Shown one piece after another: positions 1 through 10,042 of a stretch of DNA of 64,000 nt. The translations under genes were made by a program, and so were the position numbers. Within the stretch, counting starts at the first letter, position 1; every line of letters starts with the position of its first letter. The DNA is from Nematopogon swammerdamellus (lineage: Eukaryota; Arthropoda; Insecta; Lepidoptera; Adelidae), in NCBI GenBank assembly GCA_946902875.1, contig OX336349.1, positions 13,911,891 through 13,975,890 of the forward strand. Direction: 5' to 3'. Below the pieces are notes generated by a model that made no database searches, was not told the origin of the DNA, and saw nothing but the letters and a program-made list of their open reading frames with translations.

Positions 1-82
1 TATGTTGGAAACAGTGCTGTATTTTTGTTTATTTTTTATTTTTTAGTAATAAACCATTACAACCAAAGCCAAATGGACATAT
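1..82. other. AT-rich flank, nothing recognised
   Basis: Short AT-rich sequence to the left of the first MITE. No reading frame, repeat match within the window or RNA signature is visible. Confidence 0.4.
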
Positions 83-572
83 GGGTCTTTCAAAATTAGT
101 TCATATTACGCTAAGGTTCTGGAGTTCTGTATCATATAGGGAGTAAAACCTATATAATTTTTTTTGGACATTGGGCTTTTTTTTTTATGTAAAATATTGT
201 TTTTATGTATTTAAATAAAAAAAATATGTGGTTGATTTTTATAGCCTAATCGATTCAGTTTCATAACAGTAACAAAAAAGTCTTCATTACCATTATGACG
301 TAACACGTGTAAGTTGGTAAAAAAAATAAAATTCGTTCTATTCCATACTAATAAAACTAAAATTGTGGTTTTCCACAATTTCTGAAAGAAAGAGATCTAT
401 GTATTGGAAGACTTTTTTGTTCCTGGCATGAAACTGAAAGGATTAAGAAAAAAATTTTTTTTATACATTTTTATTTTTTATGAAAAAAAATTTTTTTCTT
501 CTTCAAAAGTGATCTATTTCCGATAGAGAACCCCCCCTTAGCGTACTCTGAACTAATTTTGAAAGACCTTAT
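83..572. mobile_element. MITE family A, ~490 bp, terminal inverted repeats
   Basis: The left end (GTCTTTCAAAATTAGTTCAT) and the right end (its reverse complement near 550-567) form terminal inverted repeats of about 35 bp, including the GCTAAGG/CCTTAGC block. The interior is AT-rich and noncoding. The same sequence occurs in opposite orientation at 27855-28560, which defines it as a dispersed non-autonomous DNA element. The TATA-rich flanks would suit a TA-type target duplication, but this is not certain. The LINE at 586-5529 is inserted immediately beyond its right end. Confidence 0.65.
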
Positions 573-585
573 ATAGGATAGGGGC
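573..585. repeat. 13-bp target site duplication, left copy
   Basis: ATAGGATAGGGGC lies directly before the LINE and recurs exactly at 5530-5542 directly after its GAA-rich tail. This fixes both element borders and shows retrotransposition by target-primed reverse transcription. Confidence 0.85.
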
Positions 586-623
586 ATGCGCCAAAGGGTC
601 CACAGCAGCAGAGGGACTCGCAA

Positions 624-1847
624 ATGGTGATAGCTCAATCACCAGGAGCGGGGGCACCTAGTAGCAGCAGCTGGACCTTGGTGGCAAGGCCATCAAAAAA
701 GCAGAGACAACGAGAAAAGAAGCGGTCGGAGGCCAAGCGCCCCCCACCACTCGAGGGACCCTCAGTGGAAGAGCCCTCACGGGTGGGGGCTGCGAAGCCG
801 ACGACAGCCGGGACCAGCAAAACCCAGAAACGGCAGACTCAAGAACGGACCAAATCGGGAGCCAAACCACCGCCGCGACAGCAGACAGCGCGACAAAAAA
901 GAGATCGCCCGGTTTCGACCCCATCACCAAAAGAGGTGAAGCGGTCGAAGCTGGCAGACCAGTCATCGCGCACTAAAACAACCATTAGCTACGCGGAAGC
1001 TACGACAGGCGTCGAGCTAGCCGTGGCAATCACCCTCTCGCCCTCTGCTGACATCACGGAGGTCGAGTTCAAATCAATAAAGGACACCATCCACGATAAG
1101 ATAGACGACACTTGCTTGGACATCTCAAACGTCGATTTTGAAAACCCAGAGACACCGTCGTTCCAGGGCAAAATGTTCCTGTGCGACGGTGCCATAAAAA
1201 TGGCGTTTGTAGATGAACGCAGTGTCGGCTGGATGAAGCGGACCATCTTGACAATGACGTCACCACGACCAGGCCACACCCTCACCTTGGTGGGGCAATC
1301 GGAACTACAAGCAAAATTCAAAGCCGGTCTTTTCCTTCCTGACTTTGATAAGCCAGCAATCAGGGCCCACGCTCTCCTCACTGCGTGCAATGCAAAGTGG
1401 TACAGGATCGATCGCTGGTCCCTGTACAATGTAACAGCCTACGGACCTGAAGAACGCTCCCCAGGCATGTTCCTCACCCTGGGTGTACCCAGGGATGAGG
1501 TCAAAAAGGTCATGGAGAGGGGGAGGCAGGTAAGCTTCCGGTCAGGAGCAATTTACCTGCGGTTCTTCACGAACGATGGCCTGAGCGACTATCCTCCGAC
1601 TGACCCGGAGCTGAAGACCACGGCGATAGCTCCAACGGACCCAACGGCAGCAGTGCCAATGGACACTACCACACCGGATACCGAAGGTAAGCAGGCGTCG
1701 GTCCCCTATATACCTCCCCAACCCCAGCCAAGCTGGGGGACAAGGGTAGAGGATATGGAGGAATCGACGCAATCATCAACAGCATCAGAAGACGTTGTGG
1801 ACAGGGAAGAGGAAGATCGTATCCTTCACTCCCCTGACCACAACTAA
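624..1847 (+). CDS. LINE ORF1 protein (gag-like RNA-binding protein), 407 aa
   Basis: First ORF of the LINE, beginning at a genuine ATG at 624; the next in-frame stop upstream lies at 579, just outside the element. The N-terminal ~120 residues are very basic and rich in Lys, Arg, Pro and Ser, suiting RNA binding and nuclear entry. A globular region at about residues 125-325 follows; it has no CCHC knuckle and resembles the insect DUF4780-type domain common in such elements (recognised by eye only). The C-terminus is acidic and Pro/Thr-rich. By analogy with other LINEs it should coat element RNA and form the RNP with the ORF2 product. It ends with TAA at 1845-1847, 53 nt inside the ORF2 open frame. 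Confidence 0.8.
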   Translation: MVIAQSPGAGAPSSSSWTLVARPSKKQRQREKKRSEAKRPPPLEGPSVEEPSRVGAAKPTTAGTSKTQKRQTQERTKSGAKPPPRQQTARQKRDRPVSTPSPKEVKRSKLADQSSRTKTTISYAEATTGVELAVAITLSPSADITEVEFKSIKDTIHDKIDDTCLDISNVDFENPETPSFQGKMFLCDGAIKMAFVDERSVGWMKRTILTMTSPRPGHTLTLVGQSELQAKFKAGLFLPDFDKPAIRAHALLTACNAKWYRIDRWSLYNVTAYGPEERSPGMFLTLGVPRDEVKKVMERGRQVSFRSGAIYLRFFTNDGLSDYPPTDPELKTTAIAPTDPTAAVPMDTTTPDTEGKQASVPYIPPQPQPSWGTRVEDMEESTQSSTASEDVVDREEEDRILHSPDHN

Positions 1848-4800
1848 GGTAATACAGTGTAACCTCCAGCACAGCCAATCTGCGACGGCTACACTACGCA
1901 GACAGCTGGAGGTACACGATAGCACAATCGCGCTTATCCAAGAGCCGTGGATACGAAAAAGCGCAATTTGCGGACTTGGAAACGGAGGTAAGATTTTTAT
2001 AAATCCCACTGTCAGCAATCCACGAACATGCATTTACATACCTAAACACATGTCAGCATTATTACTAACCGAATTCTGTTCCAGAAATTTAACAGCAGTC
2101 ACCTTACAACACAAAGGTGACACAACACTATCTAAGCCGGTCGTACTGGTGTCGGCATATATGCCTCTAGACGAGGAACTACCGCCGGTCGAACTACAAG
2201 AGTTGGTACGACACTGCGAAGCACAGAAGATCGACATCATCATAGCCACGGACTCCAATGCACACCACACACTCTGGGGGAGTCCAGACAACAACAAAAG
2301 AGGTGAGGATCTGATTGAATTTCTTTTCACATCTAATCTGGAACTTCTGAACAGAGGGGCTGAACCGACGTTTGTTTCCTCAAGGTACCAAACCATAATC
2401 GACTTAACCTTAGCCTCCACAGGAGCGGCGGCACTAACATCTGACTGGCATGTATCAACAGATGTATCATGCTCAGACCACCGCTACATCTACTTCAACA
2501 TCAAATGGACAACAGACAAGACAATAGACAAATGGCGCAATCCGCGCAAAACCAATGTCACAGCATACAAAGAACAGATAGACAGGGACATCAGAAGAAT
2601 ACCACTACTTCCGATGGATTCCACGACAAAGAACATAGAAATTAACGTGAACAACCTAACAAACAGCATCGCAGATATCTTCAAGAAGACATGCCCAGAA
2701 ATAGAAGCAAACAGCGACAAAAAGGGTAGGTGGTGGAACCCGGAGCTGGAAAAGATAAAGAAAAAAGTGGGAAAGCTCTTCAATAGGGCCATGAACACTA
2801 GGACAGAAGCGGACTGGGAGGCATACACGCAAGCCAGGACCCACTACAAGCAGAGAATACAATTCCACAAAAGACAATCATGGAGACGCTTCTGTGGAAA
2901 CATAGCAAGCAACAACGAAGCCTCTAAAGTGAGGAAAATACTAGCAAAAGACAAACACTGTGAGATGGGTTCACTGAAAAAACCGGATGGGACTTACGCT
3001 AGATCGGAGTCAGACATAAGAGCAATACTACTGGAGACACACTTTCCAGGGTGCGAAATAAAGGAGGCAACATCATGGGCAGTAGCTCCTGACAACAACA
3101 GCAAACCGAATCCGGAGGACTGGAGAATAGCCAGCGAGATTATAACACACGAAAAAGTCCATTGGGCCATAAACACCTTCCGTCCATTCAAATCGCCAGG
3201 ACTGGATGGGATCTTTCCCGCTCTCCTACAGTGGGGAGACAGACAGATCTCGTACACGCTGGTAGAAATATACAGAGCCTGTATAGCACATAAACACGTG
3301 CCAACTGCATGGAGGGAAGTGAAAGCCATCTTCATCCCGAAGCCAGGGAGAAGCGACTACACACTGGCGAAATCATACAGACCAATAAGTCTGACTTCAT
3401 TCCTACTAAAAACCTTAGAAAGACTTTGCGACAGATTCATAAGAGATGGGCCTTTAAAAATTAAGCCGCTCAATGTCAACCAGCACGCGTACTGCGCAGG
3501 TAGATCTACAGAATCAGCACTGCACAGCGTTGTATCGAAGATAGACAATGCACTAAGCAACAAACATTCTAGTATTGGCACATTCATTGACATTGAAGGA
3601 GCTTTCGACCGGACATCCTTCAAATGTATAAACAATAGTCTGGTAATGTTTGGCGTCCCACATACGTTAACGCAATGGATCAACAATATGCTAAGCACAC
3701 GGGCAGTACAAATAACAATCAACAACACAACTAGAGCGATAGTAGCAAAGGGGTGCCCACAAGGGGGTGTGCTCTCCCCACTACTGTGGGACATGGTCGT
3801 GGACAGTCTGATAAGTAGGCTGAACGAAATCGGCTATTACACGGTAGGCTACGCAGACGACATAGTCATAATCATCAACGGCAGCAATGAAAAGATCATA
3901 TGTGAACTCATGCAGAGCGCACTGCAAACAACAGAAAGATGGTGTACAGACAATGAACTAGCCATAAATCCGGCGAAAACAGAGCTGGTTCTGTTCACCA
4001 ATAAGAGAAAACTCGCACCAGACCTACCAATGCCCAAACTATTTGGGGAACCTCTCAAACTATCACCGGAGGTAAAATACCTAGGTGTGATTCTGGATAG
4101 CAAACTAAACTGGGATAAACACCTGACCAACAAGATAAACAAAGCTAAAATCACATTCTGGCAATGTAGAAGAATGTTGGGTAAAACATGGGGATTACAA
4201 CCGCACATAATACAATGGCTGTATACAACAGTCATCAGACCGATGCTAACATATGGCGCGATTGTGTGGTGGTCAAGGACCAAACTTACAACCGCACAAC
4301 AGAAGCTTCAAAGCCTACAAAGGCTAGCGTGTGTATCAACAACTGGCTGCATGAGAACAACCCCAACGGCGGCACTGGAGGTGCTACTGGGAATACTACC
4401 GCTGCACATCTTCGTACAACAGGAGGCAACGGCAGCAGCTTTCAGACTAAAACTATCTGGTACCTGGGGTAACAACCCAGGCAGGCACGGTACCAGCCTA
4501 ACAGACGCAATTAAACAAAAACCAATGCTAACAGCTATATGTGACAGAATACCGGCCACACATATCTTTGTTAAGGGATACAACATACAACTCTACGAAG
4601 AGCAGAAGAATTCCACACGCGAAATAGACGTCTACACGGATGGATCCAAAACAGCAAATGGAACAGGAGCCGGCATATTCTCAATGGACCTAAACATTAG
4701 GTCAGCCATGCCACTGGGCAAGTACAACAGCATATTCCAAGCCGAATGTGTTGCAATAACACAAGCAGCATACAGCATAGCAAACAAAAAGATCAAGGAG

Positions 4801-5451
4801 TATGGCATACGCATACTATCCGACAGCGCTTCGGTACTCCAAGCCTTAACCAGCAACACCATTAAATCAAGCCTCATTTTGGAATGCCACCAAGCACTAG
4901 AGATTATCGCCAAACACAACAGAGTCACCCTTCAATGGATAAAAGGACACAGTGGATGTTTAGGCAACGACGCAGCAGACGAACTGGCAAGGAGGGGAGC
5001 AGGGTGGGTGGTCGATGGACCTGAGCCGATAGTGCCCCTCCCGTTTAATCAACTAAGATCATGGATCAGAGGACACGCAAAAGACCAACACCAACAGATA
5101 TGGTCACAAATAAACGACTGCAAGCAGACAAGAGCGGCGGTGCCAACCATCAACAGGAAGCTCACAAAGGGTATACTACAGCTAAACAAAGGTAAAATCA
5201 GATTGGTGGTGGGAATCTTAACAGGACACTATCCACTAAATAAACACTTATTCATTATAGGTAAAACAGATAGCCCTCTGTGCAGGGGTTGCATGGGGGC
5301 TGAAGAAACGCCATCCCACGTGCTGCTACAGTGCGAGGGGGTGGCAAACGAGCGGGCAATCATCCTCAAAAACCCGAGGACACTCCAAGAGGCCTGCAAG
5401 GACGTCGGACGCCTGCAGGACTTCTGGAAGGAGCTGGGCTGGATGGAGTAG
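1795..5451 (+). CDS. LINE ORF2: AP endonuclease - reverse transcriptase - RNase H - CCHC, ~1,218 aa frame
   Basis: Enzyme of the LINE that nicks target DNA and reverse transcribes element RNA. Residues ~19-235 form an AP-type endonuclease (QEPW at 49-52, SDH at 227-229). Residues ~450-770 are the reverse transcriptase: SPGLDG, the FIDIEGAFD aspartate motif, GCPQGGVLSP, and the active site YADD at 686-689. Residues ~945-1070 are RNase H, beginning YTDGS at 947-951 and including an ECVA glutamate and the DSAS and NDAADE aspartates. A C-x2-C-x8-H-x4-C motif lies at 1163-1180. All catalytic residues appear intact and there is no internal stop. The frame opens at a TTG, and no ATG precedes the endonuclease domain. 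The frame is +1 relative to ORF1 and overlaps it, so translation probably depends on frameshifting or reinitiation. Confidence 0.9.
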   Translation: MWTGKRKIVSFTPLTTTKVIQCNLQHSQSATATLRRQLEVHDSTIALIQEPWIRKSAICGLGNGGKIFINPTVSNPRTCIYIPKHMSALLLTEFCSRNLTAVTLQHKGDTTLSKPVVLVSAYMPLDEELPPVELQELVRHCEAQKIDIIIATDSNAHHTLWGSPDNNKRGEDLIEFLFTSNLELLNRGAEPTFVSSRYQTIIDLTLASTGAAALTSDWHVSTDVSCSDHRYIYFNIKWTTDKTIDKWRNPRKTNVTAYKEQIDRDIRRIPLLPMDSTTKNIEINVNNLTNSIADIFKKTCPEIEANSDKKGRWWNPELEKIKKKVGKLFNRAMNTRTEADWEAYTQARTHYKQRIQFHKRQSWRRFCGNIASNNEASKVRKILAKDKHCEMGSLKKPDGTYARSESDIRAILLETHFPGCEIKEATSWAVAPDNNSKPNPEDWRIASEIITHEKVHWAINTFRPFKSPGLDGIFPALLQWGDRQISYTLVEIYRACIAHKHVPTAWREVKAIFIPKPGRSDYTLAKSYRPISLTSFLLKTLERLCDRFIRDGPLKIKPLNVNQHAYCAGRSTESALHSVVSKIDNALSNKHSSIGTFIDIEGAFDRTSFKCINNSLVMFGVPHTLTQWINNMLSTRAVQITINNTTRAIVAKGCPQGGVLSPLLWDMVVDSLISRLNEIGYYTVGYADDIVIIINGSNEKIICELMQSALQTTERWCTDNELAINPAKTELVLFTNKRKLAPDLPMPKLFGEPLKLSPEVKYLGVILDSKLNWDKHLTNKINKAKITFWQCRRMLGKTWGLQPHIIQWLYTTVIRPMLTYGAIVWWSRTKLTTAQQKLQSLQRLACVSTTGCMRTTPTAALEVLLGILPLHIFVQQEATAAAFRLKLSGTWGNNPGRHGTSLTDAIKQKPMLTAICDRIPATHIFVKGYNIQLYEEQKNSTREIDVYTDGSKTANGTGAGIFSMDLNIRSAMPLGKYNSIFQAECVAITQAAYSIANKKIKEYGIRILSDSASVLQALTSNTIKSSLILECHQALEIIAKHNRVTLQWIKGHSGCLGNDAADELARRGAGWVVDGPEPIVPLPFNQLRSWIRGHAKDQHQQIWSQINDCKQTRAAVPTINRKLTKGILQLNKGKIRLVVGILTGHYPLNKHLFIIGKTDSPLCRGCMGAEETPSHVLLQCEGVANERAIILKNPRTLQEACKDVGRLQDFWKELGWME

Positions 5452-5529
5452 CGGCCGGGGTGATACGCACAACGGGTCCAAGCAGTGAGACCTACATGCG
5501 GAAAATGCCCACCAAGAAGAAGAAGAAGA

Positions 5530-5542
5530 ATAGGATAGGGGC
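5530..5542. repeat. 13-bp target site duplication, right copy
   Basis: Exact copy of 573-585, directly after the GAA-rich tail of the LINE. Confidence 0.85.
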
Positions 5543-5711
5543 GATATCCAGTAGTTCATGAAATTATTATTGCAAGAACCTCTAAAGCAAATATTTAATT
5601 TTGTATATGTTAGTACTAAGCATTTACTCGTTTTATATTTCTTCACTAGATAGATCCAAAGCCGAAAATTCAGAGAATGAAATCATTAGGGATATTATGA
5701 CTCCTTTCTTA

Positions 5712-5948
5712 TATTACTAGGTGGTAGGGTTTAACCCGCCCGATTTGGTACCACACCGCACTGAATGAAAGGTCGGTCGAAACGGCTATGTAAATAGTTT
5801 GTGTTTTCCGTCCAGTTCAGTGTAGCCGGCACGACCGAAGGGAAGCACTGACGTGGCACCAAGTTCACCCGGTGTTATGGGCTGACATCACGGATGTTGT
5901 AGGTGATGTAGCCAACCGTTTCAGTTTCCATAAAAATAATAAATAAAA
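5712..5948 (+). mobile_element. SINE-1 (5S-like family), 5'-truncated
   Basis: Body and 3' tail of the SINE that is complete at 37225-37609, entering at the GGTGGTAGGG central block and ending in the CAGTTTCCATAAAA tail. The 5S/tRNA-like head is missing. Confidence 0.8.
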
Positions 5949-5968
5949 TTTGCATCTACTCGTATGTA

Positions 5969-6182
5969 TTATTTTAAATCAAACAGCTTTACTCACGGTT
6001 TCACTCCGAGCTATGTGACTCGACTTTTCGGGCCAAGCGTATGGTCCATCTTCATGGAACACTCTGCCTTGTGCGACGGTTGGCAGAGAACTCCATGAAG
6101 ATGGGCCATACGCTTGGCCCGAAACGTCGAGCCACATAGCTCGGAGTGAAACCGTGAGTAAAGCTGTTTGATTTAAAATAAT
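5969..6182. mobile_element. Foldback MITE, ~214 bp near-palindrome
   Basis: Arms of about 90 bp (5969-6060 and 6090-6182) are near-perfect reverse complements. Both carry TTTAAATCAAACAGCTTTAC at the ends and a GGGCCAAGCGTATGG block near the centre. It is noncoding, and a hairpin would form readily. It lies just beyond the tail of the SINE at 5712-5948. Confidence 0.7.
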
Positions 6183-6925
6183 GTCTAACAACCACGGTAA
6201 TTTAAAAACCCATACTCGTATCTAGTGAATAAATCTAAACTTTACATTTATTGCTTTAGATTCTAAAGCAAATATATTTATATATTATATAAGGTGCTTC
6301 GTTATTTATGTCAAAAATTTCGGGAAGATTACATAGACATATAAGGGACTTGATTACTTGAAACCTTGAAACGTTGAAAATACTCCTTCTGCATCGCGGT
6401 GTCCGCGAATGCCACGACACATTGGCGATTCAGGTCACTAGTTCCGGCGGTCCAGGGCCTATAAATGACAGACAGACATCATAATGAGGCCTATAAAGCC
6501 TCCCGATGCCTACGCTTTGCAGTCCTGAGAGTCTTTCCGGTGCGGGAAAGGTTTCGCTGGAAAGATTGCTTTGAATTTATTCTTTGCTATTTATTCGGTG
6601 GCACTCAACCCCGGGGGAGTTGGCAGAAATGTTACGGCACTTAGCTGACAAGTAATAATGTTTACTTATCTAACGGAGGCCTCGGTCAGACGGACCTTTG
6701 AGTTGAATAATTGCAAAATGTTCATGTACGTACGCACTCCTAAATATTATCTAAGGATTCCTGAAGTTTTAGCAACCAAGTAAGAGATTGTTCGTAACTT
6801 TGTAACTTCGAAAAAAAAATACATTCTTACATATCGGATTTAGAAAATACCTCTCATAAGAAAGATTAGCTTTAGCCACTGAAGTTGTGAAATGTATATC
6901 TACTTACTTTTCTTTCCATTCAAAG
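6183..6925. other. Unassigned spacer
   Basis: Mixed-composition sequence without a long frame or a recognised repeat. A 15-bp string, TGACAAGTAATAATG, near 6645 recurs at the outer edge of the next SINE near 7324. Confidence 0.35.
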
Positions 6926-7327
6926 TTTTTTTATTGAAGCTGACACGGTTGGCTACAATCACCTACAACATTCGCGAGAACATCCGCGATGTCAGCCCAA
7001 TTACACTTTGGTGAACTAGGTGCCATGTCAGGGCTTCCCTTCAGTCGTGCCGGCTACATTGAACTGGACGGAAAACACGAACTATTTTTACATAGCCGTT
7101 TCGAATGACTTTTCATTCAGTGCGGTGGTACGAACCCGGGCAGATTAAGCCCTACCACGTAGTAAGGTAAGAAGGGAAGGTACCTATCTACAGTTTTACG
7201 TGGAATACGAACCACGGTCAGCCTCCAACGGCCGAGCGGTCACCCATCCAAGTACTTACCGCGCCAAGATGTGCTTATGAATACGATCGACAGTCGATCA
7301 ATCGCACCACTGAGCTACCGAGGCTGA
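6926..7327 (-). mobile_element. SINE-1, near full-length
   Basis: Complete minus-strand copy. The head at the high-coordinate end (GCTACCGAGGCTGAC, complement of a box A-like start) is followed inward by the complement of the 5S-like block, the central domain and the GGAAACTGACACGG tail region. A small internal duplication (ACATTCGCGA / ACATCCGCGA) sits near 6967-6985. Confidence 0.85.
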
Positions 7328-8359
7328 CAAGTAATAATGAATAAAGGTGAGACCACACCACTGCAGCGCAGCGGCGCGGCGGGGCGGGGGCGCGGGGCGG
7401 CGGCGGCACAGAGCGGCGCGTCAAAATATTTATCTACGAAATTGTATGAACGCCGCTCGGCGCGGCTAGCAATTCGTATGGACAAATTTTGTGCGCCCGC
7501 GCCTCGGGCCGGCCGCGGGCTGCCGCCGTGCCGGACCGGCTCCACTGTTGTAGGTAAACGTCAGTAATATCCACTGATGGCGATAGAGACAGACACGTCG
7601 AAATATATGCAAATGTGTAATTTTTTTAATAATTAAATTGTATAAATAATAAAATAAAATCAGTAATATCTCGCTACAATGTAAATATACTTGTATGTAA
7701 GTAAGTACGTATGTTTTATAATTCGATAAGTAAAACTAATAATTGACAAATTCAACCAACTAATACCTACTAACTAAAAACGGAACCGGTAAATTTGGCA
7801 AGAAATTAAAATAGCTTCGCAATATTTTTTTCTGAACTAAGCTTTTCGGGGCACCTTATCCCAAAGAACCAATTCAGGCTTCACAGAGGGAGAATTTTTC
7901 GGGTTTTGCAGATGGAAGCCGCAGTAAATAGCACCTTTTCAAGACTATCTGTGTTGAGGAGAGCTTTTGTAAATGGAATTTGGTACTTAACCAAAGTCGT
8001 ACTTACTGAATTGTCAGTACTCACCAAGTACTCACTACAATTTATGAAAGTTTCTCGCAAATTGATGTATGCGATTTCAGTATAAGTCGTGGCTGTGTTT
8101 GTCTGGATCTAGATAAATGCAGGATATAGAAAGATAGATAGATATGCTTTTGAGATTTGCATACTGAAGCGCATTTCTACTGAAGCACTTACGATGGATC
8201 GAGCAACAGAGTGGAGTTGGCTCGCAAAGAATTCGAGAACGAATTTATACTGTACTGGGAGTATATTATCATCCGGATATCCACTGCGGAAGAGAGTGAT
8301 CAATTAACTTTTAAACCGTAAGTAAATGTAATGTCATATTTATTATGTACTTACTTTTT
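7328..8359. other. GC-rich island and unassigned AT-rich sequence
   Basis: From about 7360 to 7560 the sequence is strikingly GC/CpG-rich (runs of GGCGGCG and CCGCGGGC) in an otherwise AT-rich window. An open frame of 76 codons exists on each strand, but neither resembles a known protein. It could be a promoter or first exon with a donor-like GTAGGTAAAC at its edge, or part of another repeat. The remainder to 8359 shows nothing recognisable. Confidence 0.3.
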
Positions 8360-8530
8360 AGAATAGAATAGAAATGCTTTATTGCACACAAAAACACAGA
8401 GATACACAAGACAGAAGATAACATACAGAAGAGCAATAGAAATTTACAATACTTCACACAGAACAAGAGAAAAGTAGCGTGCAAAGGCGGACTTATCACT
8501 TTAAGTGATTTCTTCCAGTCAACCTTTGGG
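8360..8530 (-). repeat. LINE 3'-UTR-like repeat with (TTCTA)n-type tail
   Basis: Complement reads as a 3' UTR ending with an AATAAAG-like signal followed by TTCTATTCTATTCTA. Similar sequence (GGCGGACTTATC, TTCTTCCAGTCAACCTTT) occurs at 53675-53800 and more weakly at 26375-26430, so this is a dispersed 3' end. The parent element is not identified. Confidence 0.5.
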
Positions 8531-8693
8531 TGAGATGAGAGTAAGTGAAGAAGAAATATGGCAAGGGTAGTGCAAACATTTGGACAGGAAAGTAATATAT
8601 ATATAATACATACTTAAACAAATATATACATAAACAAATAAATACATGCTTATATAAATATACATATCAGTACATAGATACAGTATATAATAA

Positions 8694-8942
8694 TAAAAAT
8701 AGGTTTCCTAATCCCGTACGGAAGCCTATTAATAACCCTACAACGTCTGTCTGTCTGTCTATTTGTCTGTCTGTCCGTCCGTCCTTCCGATGGCTGTATC
8801 TTTAGAACCGTAATAGCTAGCAGGTTGTAATTTTCACAGGATATGTGTTATATTGGCGGATATAACAACAAATAATAAAAACATTTAAAGGTGAAAAATT
8901 TAATGCGCGTTTCCGACTCGCACTTGGCCGGTTTTTTATTGG
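8694..8942 (-). mobile_element. (GTCY)n-carrying MITE
   Basis: Contains CCGTACGGAAGCC, a (GTCT/GTCC)n microsatellite at ~8748-8785, the TTGTAATTTTCACAGGATAT block, and the terminus CGCACTTGGCCGGTTTTTTATT. The same architecture appears at 35564, 51640, 53492-54327 and 62022. It resembles the microsatellite-hitchhiking MITEs (MINE-2 type) described in Lepidoptera. Confidence 0.65.
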
Positions 8943-9424
8943 GACACGACGCCGACAATACATATGTATGATTAAATCGGAAAACAACTATGAGTAGTAA
9001 TTAATTTCATGAACATTATGTAAATGTGTTGTGATGTAACGTAAAAGGTTGAAAGAAAATACGGATATGTGATACGACCCCATACCAACTTACTCTTTAG
9101 CCTATTTCGTCTAATATGTTTTCTTTCTTTCTTTTTTTAGATAATAGCAGTTTTACAACAGTTTCAATGGTATTCGAATCCGCCTTCCGTGTCAAGGAAA
9201 CATAAAAAATAGTCATTCAAGTAGTATAAATAGGTATGTATGTGCTTAATATTAGTAGGAAGATAGCTATTTTTTTATGCTTTCTTTCACGAAGCAATCT
9301 AGACACACGGCAGTGTGTCAGCCAAGTTCGCGAAGCAAAAAGGCGACACACCGGCCGAGGGTTATATTACACGAACCATCTCTCGCCACTTTCGACCCCC
9401 CCATAACTTAAAATCTGTTTTTTT
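8943..9424. other. Unassigned AT-rich sequence
   Basis: No frame or repeat match seen. It ends in a T-run that is the complement of the poly(A) of the next LINE fragment. Confidence 0.35.
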
Positions 9425-9580
9425 TATGTGAACCAGCATGGGTGGCTGTGCCGAGAGACCAATGGTGCAGTCGACAGAGTCAAAATCAACTCTCTTCGCG
9501 AAACCACGCTCAGTTAGGTGCCATGCCAGCAGATTTGCGGACTGTTGCTAGGCTGTCTAGCCCGTTTGACCTACACACTT
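9425..9580 (-). mobile_element. LINE-J 3' end fragment (Jockey/CR1-like)
   Basis: Complement encodes the RKSAGMAPN C-terminus followed by the short 3' UTR and A-tail found also at 24420-24816, 30625-30830, 58972-59225 and 61630-61768. Truncated at about 9580, where unrelated sequence with (GACT)n begins. Confidence 0.7.
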
Positions 9581-9926
9581 GAAATTTTGTATGTCTAGTA
9601 AGACCCTCTTCTAATTACCAAATCTGAACTTTAAATACAAACCGTCTTACCATTCACGAGATAATGACGTCCGAAAACCACTATTTTTATCACTGACTGA
9701 CTGACTCACTCACTCATCAAAAGTTTAGACTACTTCCAGGTGACCTAGAAAGTTAAAAATTGGTGTCTACTAGGTTATTGGACGAATATAAAGGAAAAAG
9801 TCTGAAATCGCCATATTAAAGCTTGGTATAGAAGACAAAATTATTAATGCGGCCACTTTCGAACCATATATGGAACGATTTTACTCTAATAACCGAGAAC
9901 CTGTTTGTGAACGTTATACCGTATAT
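9581..9926. other. Unassigned repeat-like sequence with GACT run
   Basis: A (CTGACTGACTGA) stretch near 9692 and generic AT-rich sequence. No coding signal. Confidence 0.3.
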
Positions 9927-10042
9927 GTACATACATACATATAACACACGCTGAATCCCGACAATCGGTATAAGCAGAGCAATCGGTGTTGTGCACCAAG
10001 AACTCTGGTAAATTACAGCACAACACCGACCACCAATGCAAT
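9927..10042 (-). repeat. 330-bp repeat (family C), 3' fragment
   Basis: Complement matches the 3' third of the repeat at 33747-34091 (GGTGTTGTGCTGTAATTTACC and the TCGGGATTCAGCGTGTG block) and ends in an ATGT-type simple tail. Confidence 0.65.

Larger units (their letters stand above)
586..5529 (+). mobile_element. Full-length RNase H-bearing LINE (I/LOA/R1-like group)
   Basis: A non-LTR retrotransposon of about 4.94 kb bounded by an exact 13-bp target duplication. It contains a 38-bp 5' leader, ORF1, an overlapping ORF2 with endonuclease, reverse transcriptase, RNase H and a CCHC motif, a short 3' UTR of about 78 bp, and a GAA-rich microsatellite tail (5514-5529). An RNase H domain after the reverse transcriptase is typical of the I and LOA clades, whereas R1 relatives usually lack it. 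I cannot place the clade exactly. Both ORFs are uninterrupted, so the copy is young and possibly competent. The very short leader could mean slight 5' truncation. Confidence 0.85.
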
